Positions 1 to 6,748 of a DNA stretch of 8,579 nt are shown one piece after another (position 1 is the stretch's first letter; every line of letters begins with the position of its first letter). A model generated the notes under the pieces. The model was not told the DNA's origin. It worked only from the letters and a program-made list of their open reading frames with translations, and searched no databases. The position numbers and the translations under genes are program-made. The stretch is from Chitinophagaceae bacterium. GTDB lineage: Bacteria > Bacteroidota > Bacteroidia > Chitinophagales > Chitinophagaceae. The DNA lies in assembly GCA_947442905.1 (NCBI GenBank), contig CANEWV010000050.1:1-8579 (forward strand). Direction: 5' to 3'.

Positions 1-550
1 AACCACCACAAATGGCTATTTTTTGAAGCTTTTTGCCTAAAAATGGGCTATGTTTAATAGTAGGAATTTTAAATATATGAGCCAAATTTCGTAAAAAATC
101 GGCCTCTGTTACAGGCGCTGATAAATGCCCTATAATGCCAGCGCCAATACCCGGTCCGGCGCCTGGTTTGGGATCTAATATCTGAAGCTCAGTTAAACCT
201 ATTTTTTGGGCTATTTTACAGTTAACCCCATCAATGACATTATCGAGGTTGGTATGTATGGCATAAATGGCCATATCATGTTTGATGGCAGCTAGTACCG
301 CCTTTTCTATATAGGTAATACCGTTTATTTTTTTAAGACCACTAAATACGATGGGGTGGTGCGCTACTACCATATTGCAACCTTTGGCTACGGCTTCTAG
401 TATTACAGCTTCTGTTGCATCTAGGGTGCAAAGCACGCCGGTGCAAGTCATGTCTGTGGTTCCGGTTAGTAAACCACAGTTATCGTAGGCTTCCTGTAAA
501 TGAAGGGGAGCTATATTTTCTAAGTGGTCAACTATTTCTTTTACTCGCAT
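1..550 (-). CDS. Nif3/DUF34-family dinuclear metal-centre protein (C-terminus outside window)
   Basis: I translated this partial gene by hand from the minus strand. It starts MRVKEIVDHLENIAPL at 550 and stays open for 183 codons to the window edge. Visible family motifs are the N-terminal LQEAYDNCGLLTG (residues 18-30), VVAHHPIVF (61-69, with metal-binding His64 and His65) and IHTNLD (98-103, with Asp103), followed by KIAICGG (177-183), which normally precedes the C-terminal metal ligands. Nif3 proteins form ring-shaped hexamers with a two-metal site. Their role is poorly defined, and labels such as 'GTP cyclohydrolase 1 type 2' are not well supported. The chain runs from LTELQIL (119-125) almost directly into GIGAGIIGHL (134-143), so the PII/CutA-like insert of the roughly 365-residue versions appears absent. 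I predict about 250 residues in total. The gene is divergent from the aminotransferase, with 49 bp between start codons. The family call is secure, the function is not. Confidence 0.9.
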   Translation of the reverse strand, partial: MRVKEIVDHLENIAPLHLQEAYDNCGLLTGTTDMTCTGVLCTLDATEAVILEAVAKGCNMVVAHHPIVFSGLKKINGITYIEKAVLAAIKHDMAIYAIHTNLDNVIDGVNCKIAQKIGLTELQILDPKPGAGPGIGAGIIGHLSAPVTEADFLRNLAHIFKIPTIKHSPFLGKKLQKIAICGG

Positions 551-599
551 GTTTGTTATTTGGATTCCGCTAATTTACCTTCATTCTATAATTAATCCG

Positions 600-1445
600 A
601 TGTCTTCAACCGATTTTCTTTTTTTAGATGGTCATTTAGTGCGTCAAGATAAGGCCAACCTATCGGTTAACAACCGTTCTTTTAGGTATGGCGATGGTTG
701 TTTTGAAACCATTCGGGTCGTGAACGGACAAATTAAACTAGCGCCACTTCATTTTGAAAGACTTTTTACAAGCATCGACGCACTAAAATTTAACAAGCCC
801 TCTTATATGAACGCGGAGTGGCTTCAAAAAAATATATTAGAGGTCGTACATAAAAATGGCCACCAAAAATTAGCGCGCGTAAGGGTTATGATATTTAGGG
901 GTGATGGCGGACTCTATGATCCTGAAAATCATTTTCCGCACCACCTTATTCAAAGTTTTGAACTTGGAGAAGCTACGCAAGAACTCAACCAAAACGGACT
1001 CACGCTTGGTATTTACGCAGCAGCAAAAAAATCTTCGGATCAATTTTCAATGATTAAATCCAATAGTTATTTGCCGTACATAATGGGGGCACTTTGGGCC
1101 AAAGAAAATAATTTAAACGATGCTATTTTATTAAACCATGCTGGTAATGTAGCAGACACAACCATTGCCAATTTATTTATTATCAAAGACGGCACCATCA
1201 AAACGCCCACCATTACAGAAGGTCCTGTTGCTGGCGTGATGCGCCGCCACCTCATTAAAACGCTTCGTGCACATGATTATGATGTGCAGGAAATAACAGT
1301 AACAGTGGCAGATGTATTAGAAGCTTCCGAAGTGTTTTTAACAAGCGCCATTCATGGCATTAAGTGGGTCAAGCAAATAGACAATAGCCAGTACAACAAT
1401 TCGCTGACCACTGTGTTATACAAAGAGTTTATACAAAATTTATGA
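600..1445 (+). CDS. Class IV PLP-dependent aminotransferase / aminodeoxychorismate lyase-like protein
   Basis: This is a fold-type IV PLP enzyme of 281 residues, usual for the family (about 270-310). I chose ATG 600 (MSSTDFLFLDG). The in-frame ATG at 549 would add 17 hydrophobic residues and overlap the divergent Nif3 start. Motifs, numbered from ATG 600, are FRYGDGCFETIR (28-39), the Schiff-base lysine in MIKSNSYLPYIMG (Lys153), GNVADTTIANLF (182-193), a phosphate/substrate region TPTITEGPVAGVMRR (202-216) and EVFLTSAIHGIKWV (244-257). The GDGCFET motif resembles PabC (4-amino-4-deoxychorismate lyase) and D-amino acid transaminases more than branched-chain transaminases, but the substrate cannot be fixed from sequence. 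The Glu that normally contacts the PLP ring nitrogen is Asp186 here. The stop overlaps the photolyase start (ATGA), suggesting translational coupling. Family is sure; PabC activity is a guess. Confidence 0.92.
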   Translation: MSSTDFLFLDGHLVRQDKANLSVNNRSFRYGDGCFETIRVVNGQIKLAPLHFERLFTSIDALKFNKPSYMNAEWLQKNILEVVHKNGHQKLARVRVMIFRGDGGLYDPENHFPHHLIQSFELGEATQELNQNGLTLGIYAAAKKSSDQFSMIKSNSYLPYIMGALWAKENNLNDAILLNHAGNVADTTIANLFIIKDGTIKTPTITEGPVAGVMRRHLIKTLRAHDYDVQEITVTVADVLEASEVFLTSAIHGIKWVKQIDNSQYNNSLTTVLYKEFIQNL

Positions 1446-2785
1446 AGCCAGTAGTATCTATCATGTGGTTCCGAAGAGACCTTCGTTTGCACGACAATGC
1501 AGCGCTCTCGCATGCCTTACAAACAGCGGGCCAAGCTAATGTTCAAGCTGGTGGCGCACCTGTTTTGCCCATCTTTATTTTTGACAAACAAATTTTAGAT
1601 AAGCTAGAAGATACATCAGATAAGCGTGTTGTATTTATACATGAGGCATTGCAAAAAATGCAAGCTCAATTAGAGGCAGTTGGTAGTGGACTTACTGTTT
1701 TGTATAGCACACCGCTAGAAGCGTTTAAAACTTTATTAGCAAAGTATACGGTAGCGCGTGTTTTTACCAACCATGATTATGAGCCTTATGCATTAGAGCG
1801 CGACGCTGCTATTGAGCAGTTATTAGCTACGCAAAAAATAGGCTTCTCTACTTTTAAAGACCATGTGGTTTTTGAAAAATTTGAAGTGGTAAAAGATGAT
1901 GGCAAACCTTACACGGTATTTACGCCTTATTCACGCAAATGGAAAGCCTATCTCGCCAATAACCCCGTAAAGGTTTTTGAAACAAAAAAATATTCAAAAA
2001 ATTATTTTCAGTATACTGCTACGGCTTTACCAACGCTGGCTTCTATGGGTTTTACAGGATCAGCTGCCACTAGTTTTCCGGCCGGTATACTCGATGTAAA
2101 TATTGTAAAAAAATACACCGATAACCGAAATTTTCCTGCCATCGAAAACAGTACATCAAAAATGGGTGTGCACCTTAGGTTTGGAACCGTGAGTGTGCGT
2201 GAAATTTTATTACAAGCGCTTCCTTTAAATGAAACGTATGTAAACGAAATTATTTGGCGTGATTTTTACCAAGCTATCATGTTTCATTTTCCAAAAGTAG
2301 GTAAGGGAGAGTCGTTTAAAAAAGAATACGATTTTATCAAGTGGCGTAACAACGAGTCTGAATTTGAACATTGGTGCAACGGAACAACTGGCTATCCAAT
2401 TGTTGATGCGGGTATGCGTGAATTAAACGAAACTGGTTTTATGCACAACCGTGTGCGTATGATTACGGCTTCTTTTTTGTGCAAGCATTTGTTAATTGAT
2501 TGGCGCTGGGGGGAAGCTTATTTTGCACAAAAATTATTAGACTTTGATTTAGCTTCCAATAATGGTGGATGGCAGTGGGCAAGCAGCAGTGGCTGTGATG
2601 CAGCACCTTATTTTAGGGTATTTAATCCCACACTACAAACTCAAAAGTTTGATAAGGACCTTGTGTACATAAAAAAATGGATACCAGAACTTAATGAGTT
2701 AAGGTATCCAAATCCTATAGTTGTGCATGAAATGGCGCGTAAGCGGGTGTTAGAAACCTACGCAGAAGCGCTCAAATCAAAATAA
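1442..2785 (+). CDS. phrB: Class I deoxyribodipyrimidine photolyase (cryptochrome/photolyase family)
   Basis: This 447-residue enzyme should repair cyclobutane pyrimidine dimers using light and FADH-. The N-terminal antenna-binding alpha/beta domain starts at IMWFRRDLRLHDNAAL (7-22) and contains TNHDYEPY (109-116). The C-terminal FAD domain has EIIWRDFY (269-276), TGYPIVDAGMREL (316-328), MHNRVRMITASF (334-345), LLIDWRWGEAYF (350-361) and ASNNGGWQWA (371-380). Against the E. coli enzyme as I remember it, the electron-transfer Trp triad is intact (Trp301, Trp354, Trp377), as are the lesion-stacking tryptophans (Trp272, Trp379) and the active-site Met (Met340). In the same alignment Lys288 sits where E. 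coli has its folate-antenna lysine, while the neighbouring Cys is Gly287. Asn374, beside the flavin, favours a photolyase over a plant-type cryptochrome. The start overlaps the aminotransferase stop by 4 nt. The stop lies 4 bp from the convergent FKBP stop. Confidence 0.96.
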   Translation: MKPVVSIMWFRRDLRLHDNAALSHALQTAGQANVQAGGAPVLPIFIFDKQILDKLEDTSDKRVVFIHEALQKMQAQLEAVGSGLTVLYSTPLEAFKTLLAKYTVARVFTNHDYEPYALERDAAIEQLLATQKIGFSTFKDHVVFEKFEVVKDDGKPYTVFTPYSRKWKAYLANNPVKVFETKKYSKNYFQYTATALPTLASMGFTGSAATSFPAGILDVNIVKKYTDNRNFPAIENSTSKMGVHLRFGTVSVREILLQALPLNETYVNEIIWRDFYQAIMFHFPKVGKGESFKKEYDFIKWRNNESEFEHWCNGTTGYPIVDAGMRELNETGFMHNRVRMITASFLCKHLLIDWRWGEAYFAQKLLDFDLASNNGGWQWASSSGCDAAPYFRVFNPTLQTQKFDKDLVYIKKWIPELNELRYPNPIVVHEMARKRVLETYAEALKSK

Positions 2786-2789
2786 TATT

Positions 2790-3224
2790 TTAGATAAAAC
2801 TAATCAGTTCCACATCAAAAATAAGTGTGCTATTGGCTCCAATTTGCGCACTTACTTGACGGTCACCATAACCTAAATGTGGTGGAATAAAAAAGCGCCA
2901 CTTGCTACCGGTTGGCATTAACTGTAAACCTTCTGTCCAACCTGTAATCACCATATTTAATGGAAAAGAAGCGGGCTGTCCTCTTTGTACAGAACTATCA
3001 AAAATAGTACCATCAATAAGTGTACCATGGTAATGGCAGGTTACTTCATTGTGGGCAAGTGGTTTTTCACCAGCACCAACTGTTAATACTTCGTACTGTA
3101 AACCAGAATCTAAACTGGTTACTTCTGGTCTGTTTTTATTTTGGTCTAGAAAATCTTGACCTGCTTTTAAATTTGCTGCTGCTTTTTCTGCTTTCATTTG
3201 TGCTAATTGATCGGCTACGCCCAT
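2790..3224 (-). CDS. Cytoplasmic FKBP-type peptidyl-prolyl cis-trans isomerase
   Basis: This 144-residue protein is a single FKBP domain preceded by a short charged helix. Residues 1-33 are rich in Ala, Lys and Gln, like a shortened FKBP_N dimerisation arm. The isomerase domain (about 40-144) shows the usual pocket residues: Tyr65 in CHYHG, Phe75-Asp76 in IFDSS, Phe87, Val92-Ile93 and Trp96 in VITGWTEGLQLM, Tyr119 in LGYG and Phe136 in LIFDVEL. FKBPs catalyse cis-trans isomerisation of Xaa-Pro bonds and often act as folding helpers. There is no signal peptide or lipobox, so it should be cytoplasmic. The start at 3224 is 15 nt after the gcvP stop on the same strand, with an A/T-rich leader and no Shine-Dalgarno, so it is probably co-transcribed with gcvP. 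It resembles FklB/FkpA C-terminal domains but is shorter; I do not assign a symbol. Confidence 0.93.
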   Translation of the reverse strand: MGVADQLAQMKAEKAAANLKAGQDFLDQNKNRPEVTSLDSGLQYEVLTVGAGEKPLAHNEVTCHYHGTLIDGTIFDSSVQRGQPASFPLNMVITGWTEGLQLMPTGSKWRFFIPPHLGYGDRQVSAQIGANSTLIFDVELISFI

Positions 3225-3239
3225 GGTTATTTAATTTTA

Positions 3240-6116
3240 TTAATCGTTTGCGTAAGAAGAAACGGGTTCGCAAGTGCAAATTAAATTTCTATCTCCGTGT
3301 GTATTGTTAATTCTTGCTACAGTTGGCCAAAACTTATTGAGTACCACATACGGTAATGGAAACGCAGCAGTTTGTCTAGAATAGCTGTAGTTCCATGTTT
3401 CTGCACATACCACGCCCTGCGTGTGTGGTGCATTTTTTAATGGATTGTTAAGCTTGTCTATTTTACCTGTTTCAATTTCATTTATTTCATGGTAAATGGC
3501 AATCATCGCATCACAAAAACGGTCTAGCTCTGCTTTGTCTTCACTCTCAGTTGGTTCAATCATGATGGTGCCCGCTACCGGAAAACTCATGGTAGGTGCA
3601 TGGAAACCATAATCAATTAAACGCTTCGCAACATCTTCTGCTTCTACACCAGCTGTTTGTTTAAATGGTCTTAGGTCTACAATAAATTCATGTGCACAAG
3701 TGCCGTTTTTACCAGCGTATAAAATAGAATAGTATTTTTCTAAACGCGTTTTCATGTAGTTCGCATTTAATATCGCATACGCTGTTGCGTCTTTGATACC
3801 CTGTGCGCCTAACATTTTAATGTACGCGTAGCTAATTAATAAAATACTTGCAGAACCATACTGCGCAGCACTTACAGCGTGCTCAGGATTGCCTGTTTGG
3901 TGATGACCTGGTAAGAAAGGTGCTAATTTATCATTCACACAAATAGGGCCCATGCCAGGTCCACCACCACCGTGTGGGATGGCAAAAGTTTTATGTAAAT
4001 TTAGGTGACACACATCGGCGCCAATCATACCTGGGCTGGTTAATCCAACTTGTGCATTCATGTTGGCACCATCCATGTACACCATACCTCCGTTTGTATG
4101 TATGAGTGCACAAATGTCTTTGATGGTTTCTTCAAATACACCATGTGTAGAAGGGTAGGTAATCATCAGTCCACCAAGTGTGTCTTTGTATTGTGCTACT
4201 TTTTCTTGTAAATCGTTCATATCAATATCACCTGCCACATCACATTTTACCACCACTACTTTAAAGCCAGCCATTACAGCACTTGCAGGGTTGGTACCAT
4301 GGGCGCTAATTGGAATGAGTACAATATTGCGGTGCTCATTTTTATTTGCTTTATGGTATGCGCGAATGGTTAATAGTCCAGCGTACTCACCTTGCGCACC
4401 ACTATTGGGTTGTAAGCTACAAGCGGTAAATCCAGTAGCTTGACATAAATAATAAGATAACTCTTTTAAAATTTCTTGGTAGCCTTCTGTTTGATTGATG
4501 GGTACAAATGGATGTAGTGCACCAAATGCAGGCCAGCTTACTGGCATCATTTCTGTGGCCGCATTTAATTTCATGGTACAGCTACCTAGTGAAATCATCG
4601 ATGTATTTAAAGACAAGTCTTTATTTTCTAATGATTTAATATAACGCATCATTTGACTTTCTGAGTGGTGCGTATTAAATACAGGATGTGTTAAATAATC
4701 GGTGCTTCTTTGAAATCCTTGTGGGATATGTGTTGTAACGTCTTGTATAGCAGCCCCTGTTAATGTAGTAGCAGCTTTACCAGTTGTAGTAGCAAACACA
4801 GCAAGTATGGCATTGGCGTCTTCAACACTTGTCGTTTCGTCGATGCTAATAATTACTTTTTCGTCGGCAGCATAAAAGAAATTGATACCCGCTTTTTCTG
4901 CGTTCACTTTTAAAGTGGCAGCGTCAACACCACTTACAGTTATGGTGTCAAAGAAAAATTTATTTTGCTGAGATAATCCCATGGCGTTTAAACCATTTGC
5001 AACCGCTACTGCAATTTTGTGTACGCGTGATGCAATATTTTTTAAACCTTTAGGTCCATGATACACGGCATACATGGCAGCCATATTGGCTAGTAATGCT
5101 TGTGCGGTACAAATATTGGAAGTTGCTTTTTCTCTTTTAATATGCTGCTCTCTGGTTTGTAATGCCATGCGGAGTGCACGGTTACCTTGCGCGTCGATAC
5201 TTACACCAATTAAACGGCCTGGCATACCTCTTTTGAAATCATCTTTGGTAGCAAAAAAGGCAGCATGTGGTCCTCCAAATCCCATCGGAACACCAAAACG
5301 TTGAGCGCTACCAAGTGCAATGTCTGCACCAAGCTCGCCTGGAGGTGTAAGTAGGGTAAGTGCCAACAAATCAGTGGCTACAATAACGAGGCCATCAACA
5401 GCATGTACTTTATCAATAAAAGCACGTTGATCTTCTACGCCGCCATTGCTGTTTGGATATTGAAGCATCGCGCCAAAATAAGTTTCATCGATAGCAGCGG
5501 TTAAAAAATCACCCACTACAATTTCAATACCAATTGGCTCGGCGCGCGTAACCAACACATCTTTTGTTTGCTTGAATATATTTTTATCTACAAACAATTT
5601 TGGTTTTGTAGCAACGTCAGATTTATTGATGTGGTGAAAAGCAAGTGCCATTGCTTCTGCAGCAGCTGTTGCTTCATCTAATAAAGATGCATTGGCAATA
5701 GGTAAACCAGTAAGGTCGGTAACCATTGTTTGAAAGTTGAGTAAACTTTCTAAACGGCCTTGCGCAATTTCTGCTTGGTAGGGTGTGTACTGTGTGTACC
5801 ATCCTGGGTTTTCAAAAATATTTCTCAAAATAACACTTGGTGTAATAGTGCCATAATAGCCCTGACCAATGTAGTTTTTAAACACTTTATTTTTGGCAGC
5901 CACTTTTTGCAAACTGGTTAGGTATTCAAACTCCGAAATAGGAGCAGGGATATCCAACAAATGATTGATTTTAATAGCAGCAGGGATTGTTTTATCAATT
6001 AACTGATCTAAACTGTCAGCGCCAATCACATCTAACATGGTTTTGGTGTCTGCTGCATTAGGGCCAATATGACGACCCGAAAACTCCTGTGCTTGTTGTT
6101 CAAATAAGTTTGCCAT
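3240..6116 (-). CDS. gcvP: Glycine dehydrogenase (decarboxylating), glycine cleavage P-protein
   Basis: The P-protein decarboxylates glycine with PLP and passes the aminomethyl group to lipoyl H-protein (GcvH). The T-protein then makes 5,10-methylene-tetrahydrofolate. At 958 residues this is the full-length single-chain form, not the split GcvPA/GcvPB type. The N-terminal half opens with FSGRHIGPN (12-20), followed by GYYGTITPSVILRN (86-99), NASLLDEATAAAEAM (142-156) and SAQRFGVPMGFGGPHAAFF (270-288). The catalytic half has MISLGSCTMKLNA (507-519), LQPNSGAQGEYAGL (568-581), ISAHGTNPASA (603-613), YMDGANMNAQVG (680-691) and the PLP lysine Lys709 in HLNLHKTFAIPHGGGGPG. It ends normally (TCEPVSSYAND). 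The gcvH and gcvT genes are not in the window. The ATG at 6116 lies about 45 bp downstream of a TACCTTTG promoter core. No glycine riboswitch can fit in so short a leader. FKBP follows 15 nt after the stop. Confidence 0.98.
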   Translation of the reverse strand: MANLFEQQAQEFSGRHIGPNAADTKTMLDVIGADSLDQLIDKTIPAAIKINHLLDIPAPISEFEYLTSLQKVAAKNKVFKNYIGQGYYGTITPSVILRNIFENPGWYTQYTPYQAEIAQGRLESLLNFQTMVTDLTGLPIANASLLDEATAAAEAMALAFHHINKSDVATKPKLFVDKNIFKQTKDVLVTRAEPIGIEIVVGDFLTAAIDETYFGAMLQYPNSNGGVEDQRAFIDKVHAVDGLVIVATDLLALTLLTPPGELGADIALGSAQRFGVPMGFGGPHAAFFATKDDFKRGMPGRLIGVSIDAQGNRALRMALQTREQHIKREKATSNICTAQALLANMAAMYAVYHGPKGLKNIASRVHKIAVAVANGLNAMGLSQQNKFFFDTITVSGVDAATLKVNAEKAGINFFYAADEKVIISIDETTSVEDANAILAVFATTTGKAATTLTGAAIQDVTTHIPQGFQRSTDYLTHPVFNTHHSESQMMRYIKSLENKDLSLNTSMISLGSCTMKLNAATEMMPVSWPAFGALHPFVPINQTEGYQEILKELSYYLCQATGFTACSLQPNSGAQGEYAGLLTIRAYHKANKNEHRNIVLIPISAHGTNPASAVMAGFKVVVVKCDVAGDIDMNDLQEKVAQYKDTLGGLMITYPSTHGVFEETIKDICALIHTNGGMVYMDGANMNAQVGLTSPGMIGADVCHLNLHKTFAIPHGGGGPGMGPICVNDKLAPFLPGHHQTGNPEHAVSAAQYGSASILLISYAYIKMLGAQGIKDATAYAILNANYMKTRLEKYYSILYAGKNGTCAHEFIVDLRPFKQTAGVEAEDVAKRLIDYGFHAPTMSFPVAGTIMIEPTESEDKAELDRFCDAMIAIYHEINEIETGKIDKLNNPLKNAPHTQGVVCAETWNYSYSRQTAAFPLPYVVLNKFWPTVARINNTHGDRNLICTCEPVSSYAND

Positions 6117-6140
6117 AAACTAAATTATAATCGTGTAGTA

Positions 6141-6229
6141 AAATTCATCCTTAATGGCCGCAAAGGTACGGGCACAAGGCCTCAATTTGGAGTTTTTGTG
6201 GAACCCGTTGATAAACTGTGGATGAATTT
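6141..6229. repeat. Perfect 10-bp inverted repeat flanking the gcvP promoter core
   Basis: AAATTCATCC at 6141-6150 is the exact reverse complement of GGATGAATTT at 6220-6229. The arms do not extend, inward or outward, and are separated by 69 bp. The left arm falls in the expected gcvP leader. The right arm lies upstream of the -7 cores of both gcvP and ykgJ. This could be a paired operator allowing looping, or chance in AT-rich sequence. No regulator can be named. The repeat itself is certain; a function is not. Confidence 0.5.
6161..6168 (-). promoter_or_regulatory. Bacteroidota -7 promoter core (TACCTTTG) for gcvP
   Basis: The minus strand reads TACCTTTG followed by CGGCC, an exact match to the TAnnTTTG core of Bacteroidota primary-sigma promoters. 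Transcription would start near 6153-6157, giving gcvP a leader of about 40 nt. A matching -33 TTTG at the usual spacing is not clear; the nearest TTG is only 14 nt upstream. The core lies between the arms of a perfect 10-bp inverted repeat (6141-6150 and 6220-6229). Confidence 0.7.
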
Positions 6230-6244
6230 CTGCACAAATCGTCC

Positions 6245-6252
6245 TAATCTTG
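6245..6252 (+). promoter_or_regulatory. Probable -7 promoter core (TAATCTTG) for the YkgJ-family gene
   Basis: TAATCTTG differs from TAnnTTTG at one position and ends 4 nt before the ATG at 6257. If used, transcription would begin at or next to the start codon, giving a leaderless mRNA. The following TAGT is also found after the tgt promoter core near 8514. No -33 TTTG is seen at normal spacing. Confidence 0.45.
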
Positions 6253-6256
6253 TAGT

Positions 6257-6739
6257 ATGAATGAGATTTCACTTGAAAACTGGGAAAAAACAGCCGCCGA
6301 CCACGAGAAAAAGTACAAGCAGTTTCTCCAAAAGCCGGATAAAAAGAGTCTTTTAAAGGTCCTTCCCGACCTTCATGATGAAGCATTTGAAAAAATAGAC
6401 TGTTTAGACTGTGCGGCCTGTTGTAAAAATTATTCGCCTCGTTTTAAAGGGCCAGACATTAAACGCATTAGCAAGCATATGGGTATGCGTGAAACGGAGT
6501 TTATTGAAAAGTATTTAGTGATGGATAATGATGGGGATTATGTAGCCAATACAAAACCATGTCCATTTTTAGGTTCCGATAATTTTTGTAGTATTTACGA
6601 CAAACGTCCTTCCGATTGTGAACGTTTCCCCTACACCGATGAAGACGTGTTTTTTAAACGCCCTGCCATCACCTTAAAAAATGTTACTTTTTGTCCAGCA
6701 GTTTTTCATGTATTTGAAAGGCTCATCGAAAAAAAGTAA
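6257..6739 (+). CDS. YkgJ-family cysteine-cluster protein (putative Zn/Fe binding)
   Basis: This 160-residue soluble protein has the conserved cysteine pattern of the YkgJ/UPF0153 family: CLDCAACC (Cys49, Cys52, Cys55, Cys56), then Cys102 in KPCPFLG, Cys111 in FCSIYDKRPSDC with Cys121, and Cys146 in FCPAVF. The eight cysteines and the C-x-IY-x-x-RP-x-x-C-x-x-FP signature imply a metal or Fe-S cluster. Family members are annotated as zinc/iron-chelating, but their biochemical role is generally unknown and I assign none. Residues 1-45 are charged and helical with no signal peptide. The only plausible start is ATG 6257. It stands alone on the plus strand, divergent from gcvP and convergent with rsmG, with 2 bp between stop codons, so it is probably monocistronic. 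Confidence 0.9.
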   Translation: MNEISLENWEKTAADHEKKYKQFLQKPDKKSLLKVLPDLHDEAFEKIDCLDCAACCKNYSPRFKGPDIKRISKHMGMRETEFIEKYLVMDNDGDYVANTKPCPFLGSDNFCSIYDKRPSDCERFPYTDEDVFFKRPAITLKNVTFCPAVFHVFERLIEKK

Positions 6740-6748
6740 GCCTACTTT
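6733..6748 (-). terminator. Weak hairpin over the ykgJ/rsmG convergent stops, possible rsmG terminator
   Basis: AAAGTA (6733-6738) and TACTTT (6743-6748) form a perfect 6-bp stem with a 4-nt loop, spanning both stop codons. On the minus strand the hairpin runs into a T tract complementary to 6729-6735, which fits a terminator after rsmG. On the plus strand no T tract follows. The stem has only one G-C pair, so strength is doubtful. Confidence 0.3.

Noticed and set aside
549..599. Upstream start adding 17 residues (MFVIWIPLIYLHSIINP) to the class IV enzyme, resembling a membrane anchor
   Set aside because: The family is cytosolic and its fold begins right after the second Met. The upstream ATG overlaps the divergent Nif3 start codon, leaving no room for a leader.
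1067..1255. 62-codon minus-strand frame within the class IV enzyme
   Set aside because: Antisense to the Lys153-to-TP motif region, so a shadow.
3020..3310. 96-codon plus-strand frame, Leu-rich and membrane-like
   Set aside because: It is antisense to FKBP and the end of gcvP. The hydrophobic look comes from reading Lys/Ala/Asn-rich helix codons in reverse.
4180..4443. 87-codon plus-strand frame within gcvP
   Set aside because: It lies wholly antisense to the conserved catalytic half of gcvP and has no promoter or homology.
5074..5304. 76-codon plus-strand frame within gcvP
   Set aside because: Antisense shadow of conserved gcvP sequence.
6117..6160. Glycine riboswitch upstream of gcvP
   Set aside because: The likely leader is only about 40 nt, far too short for the aptamer, and none of its conserved stems is visible.
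6217..6225. Replication origin near rsmG
   Set aside because: Only one imperfect DnaA box is seen, with no cluster, no long AT-rich unwinding stretch and no dnaA or dnaN in the window.
6120..6386. 88-codon open frame on the minus strand through the gcvP-ykgJ gap
   Set aside because: It runs antisense to the YkgJ coding region and across the gcvP promoter core, and its residues match no family I know.
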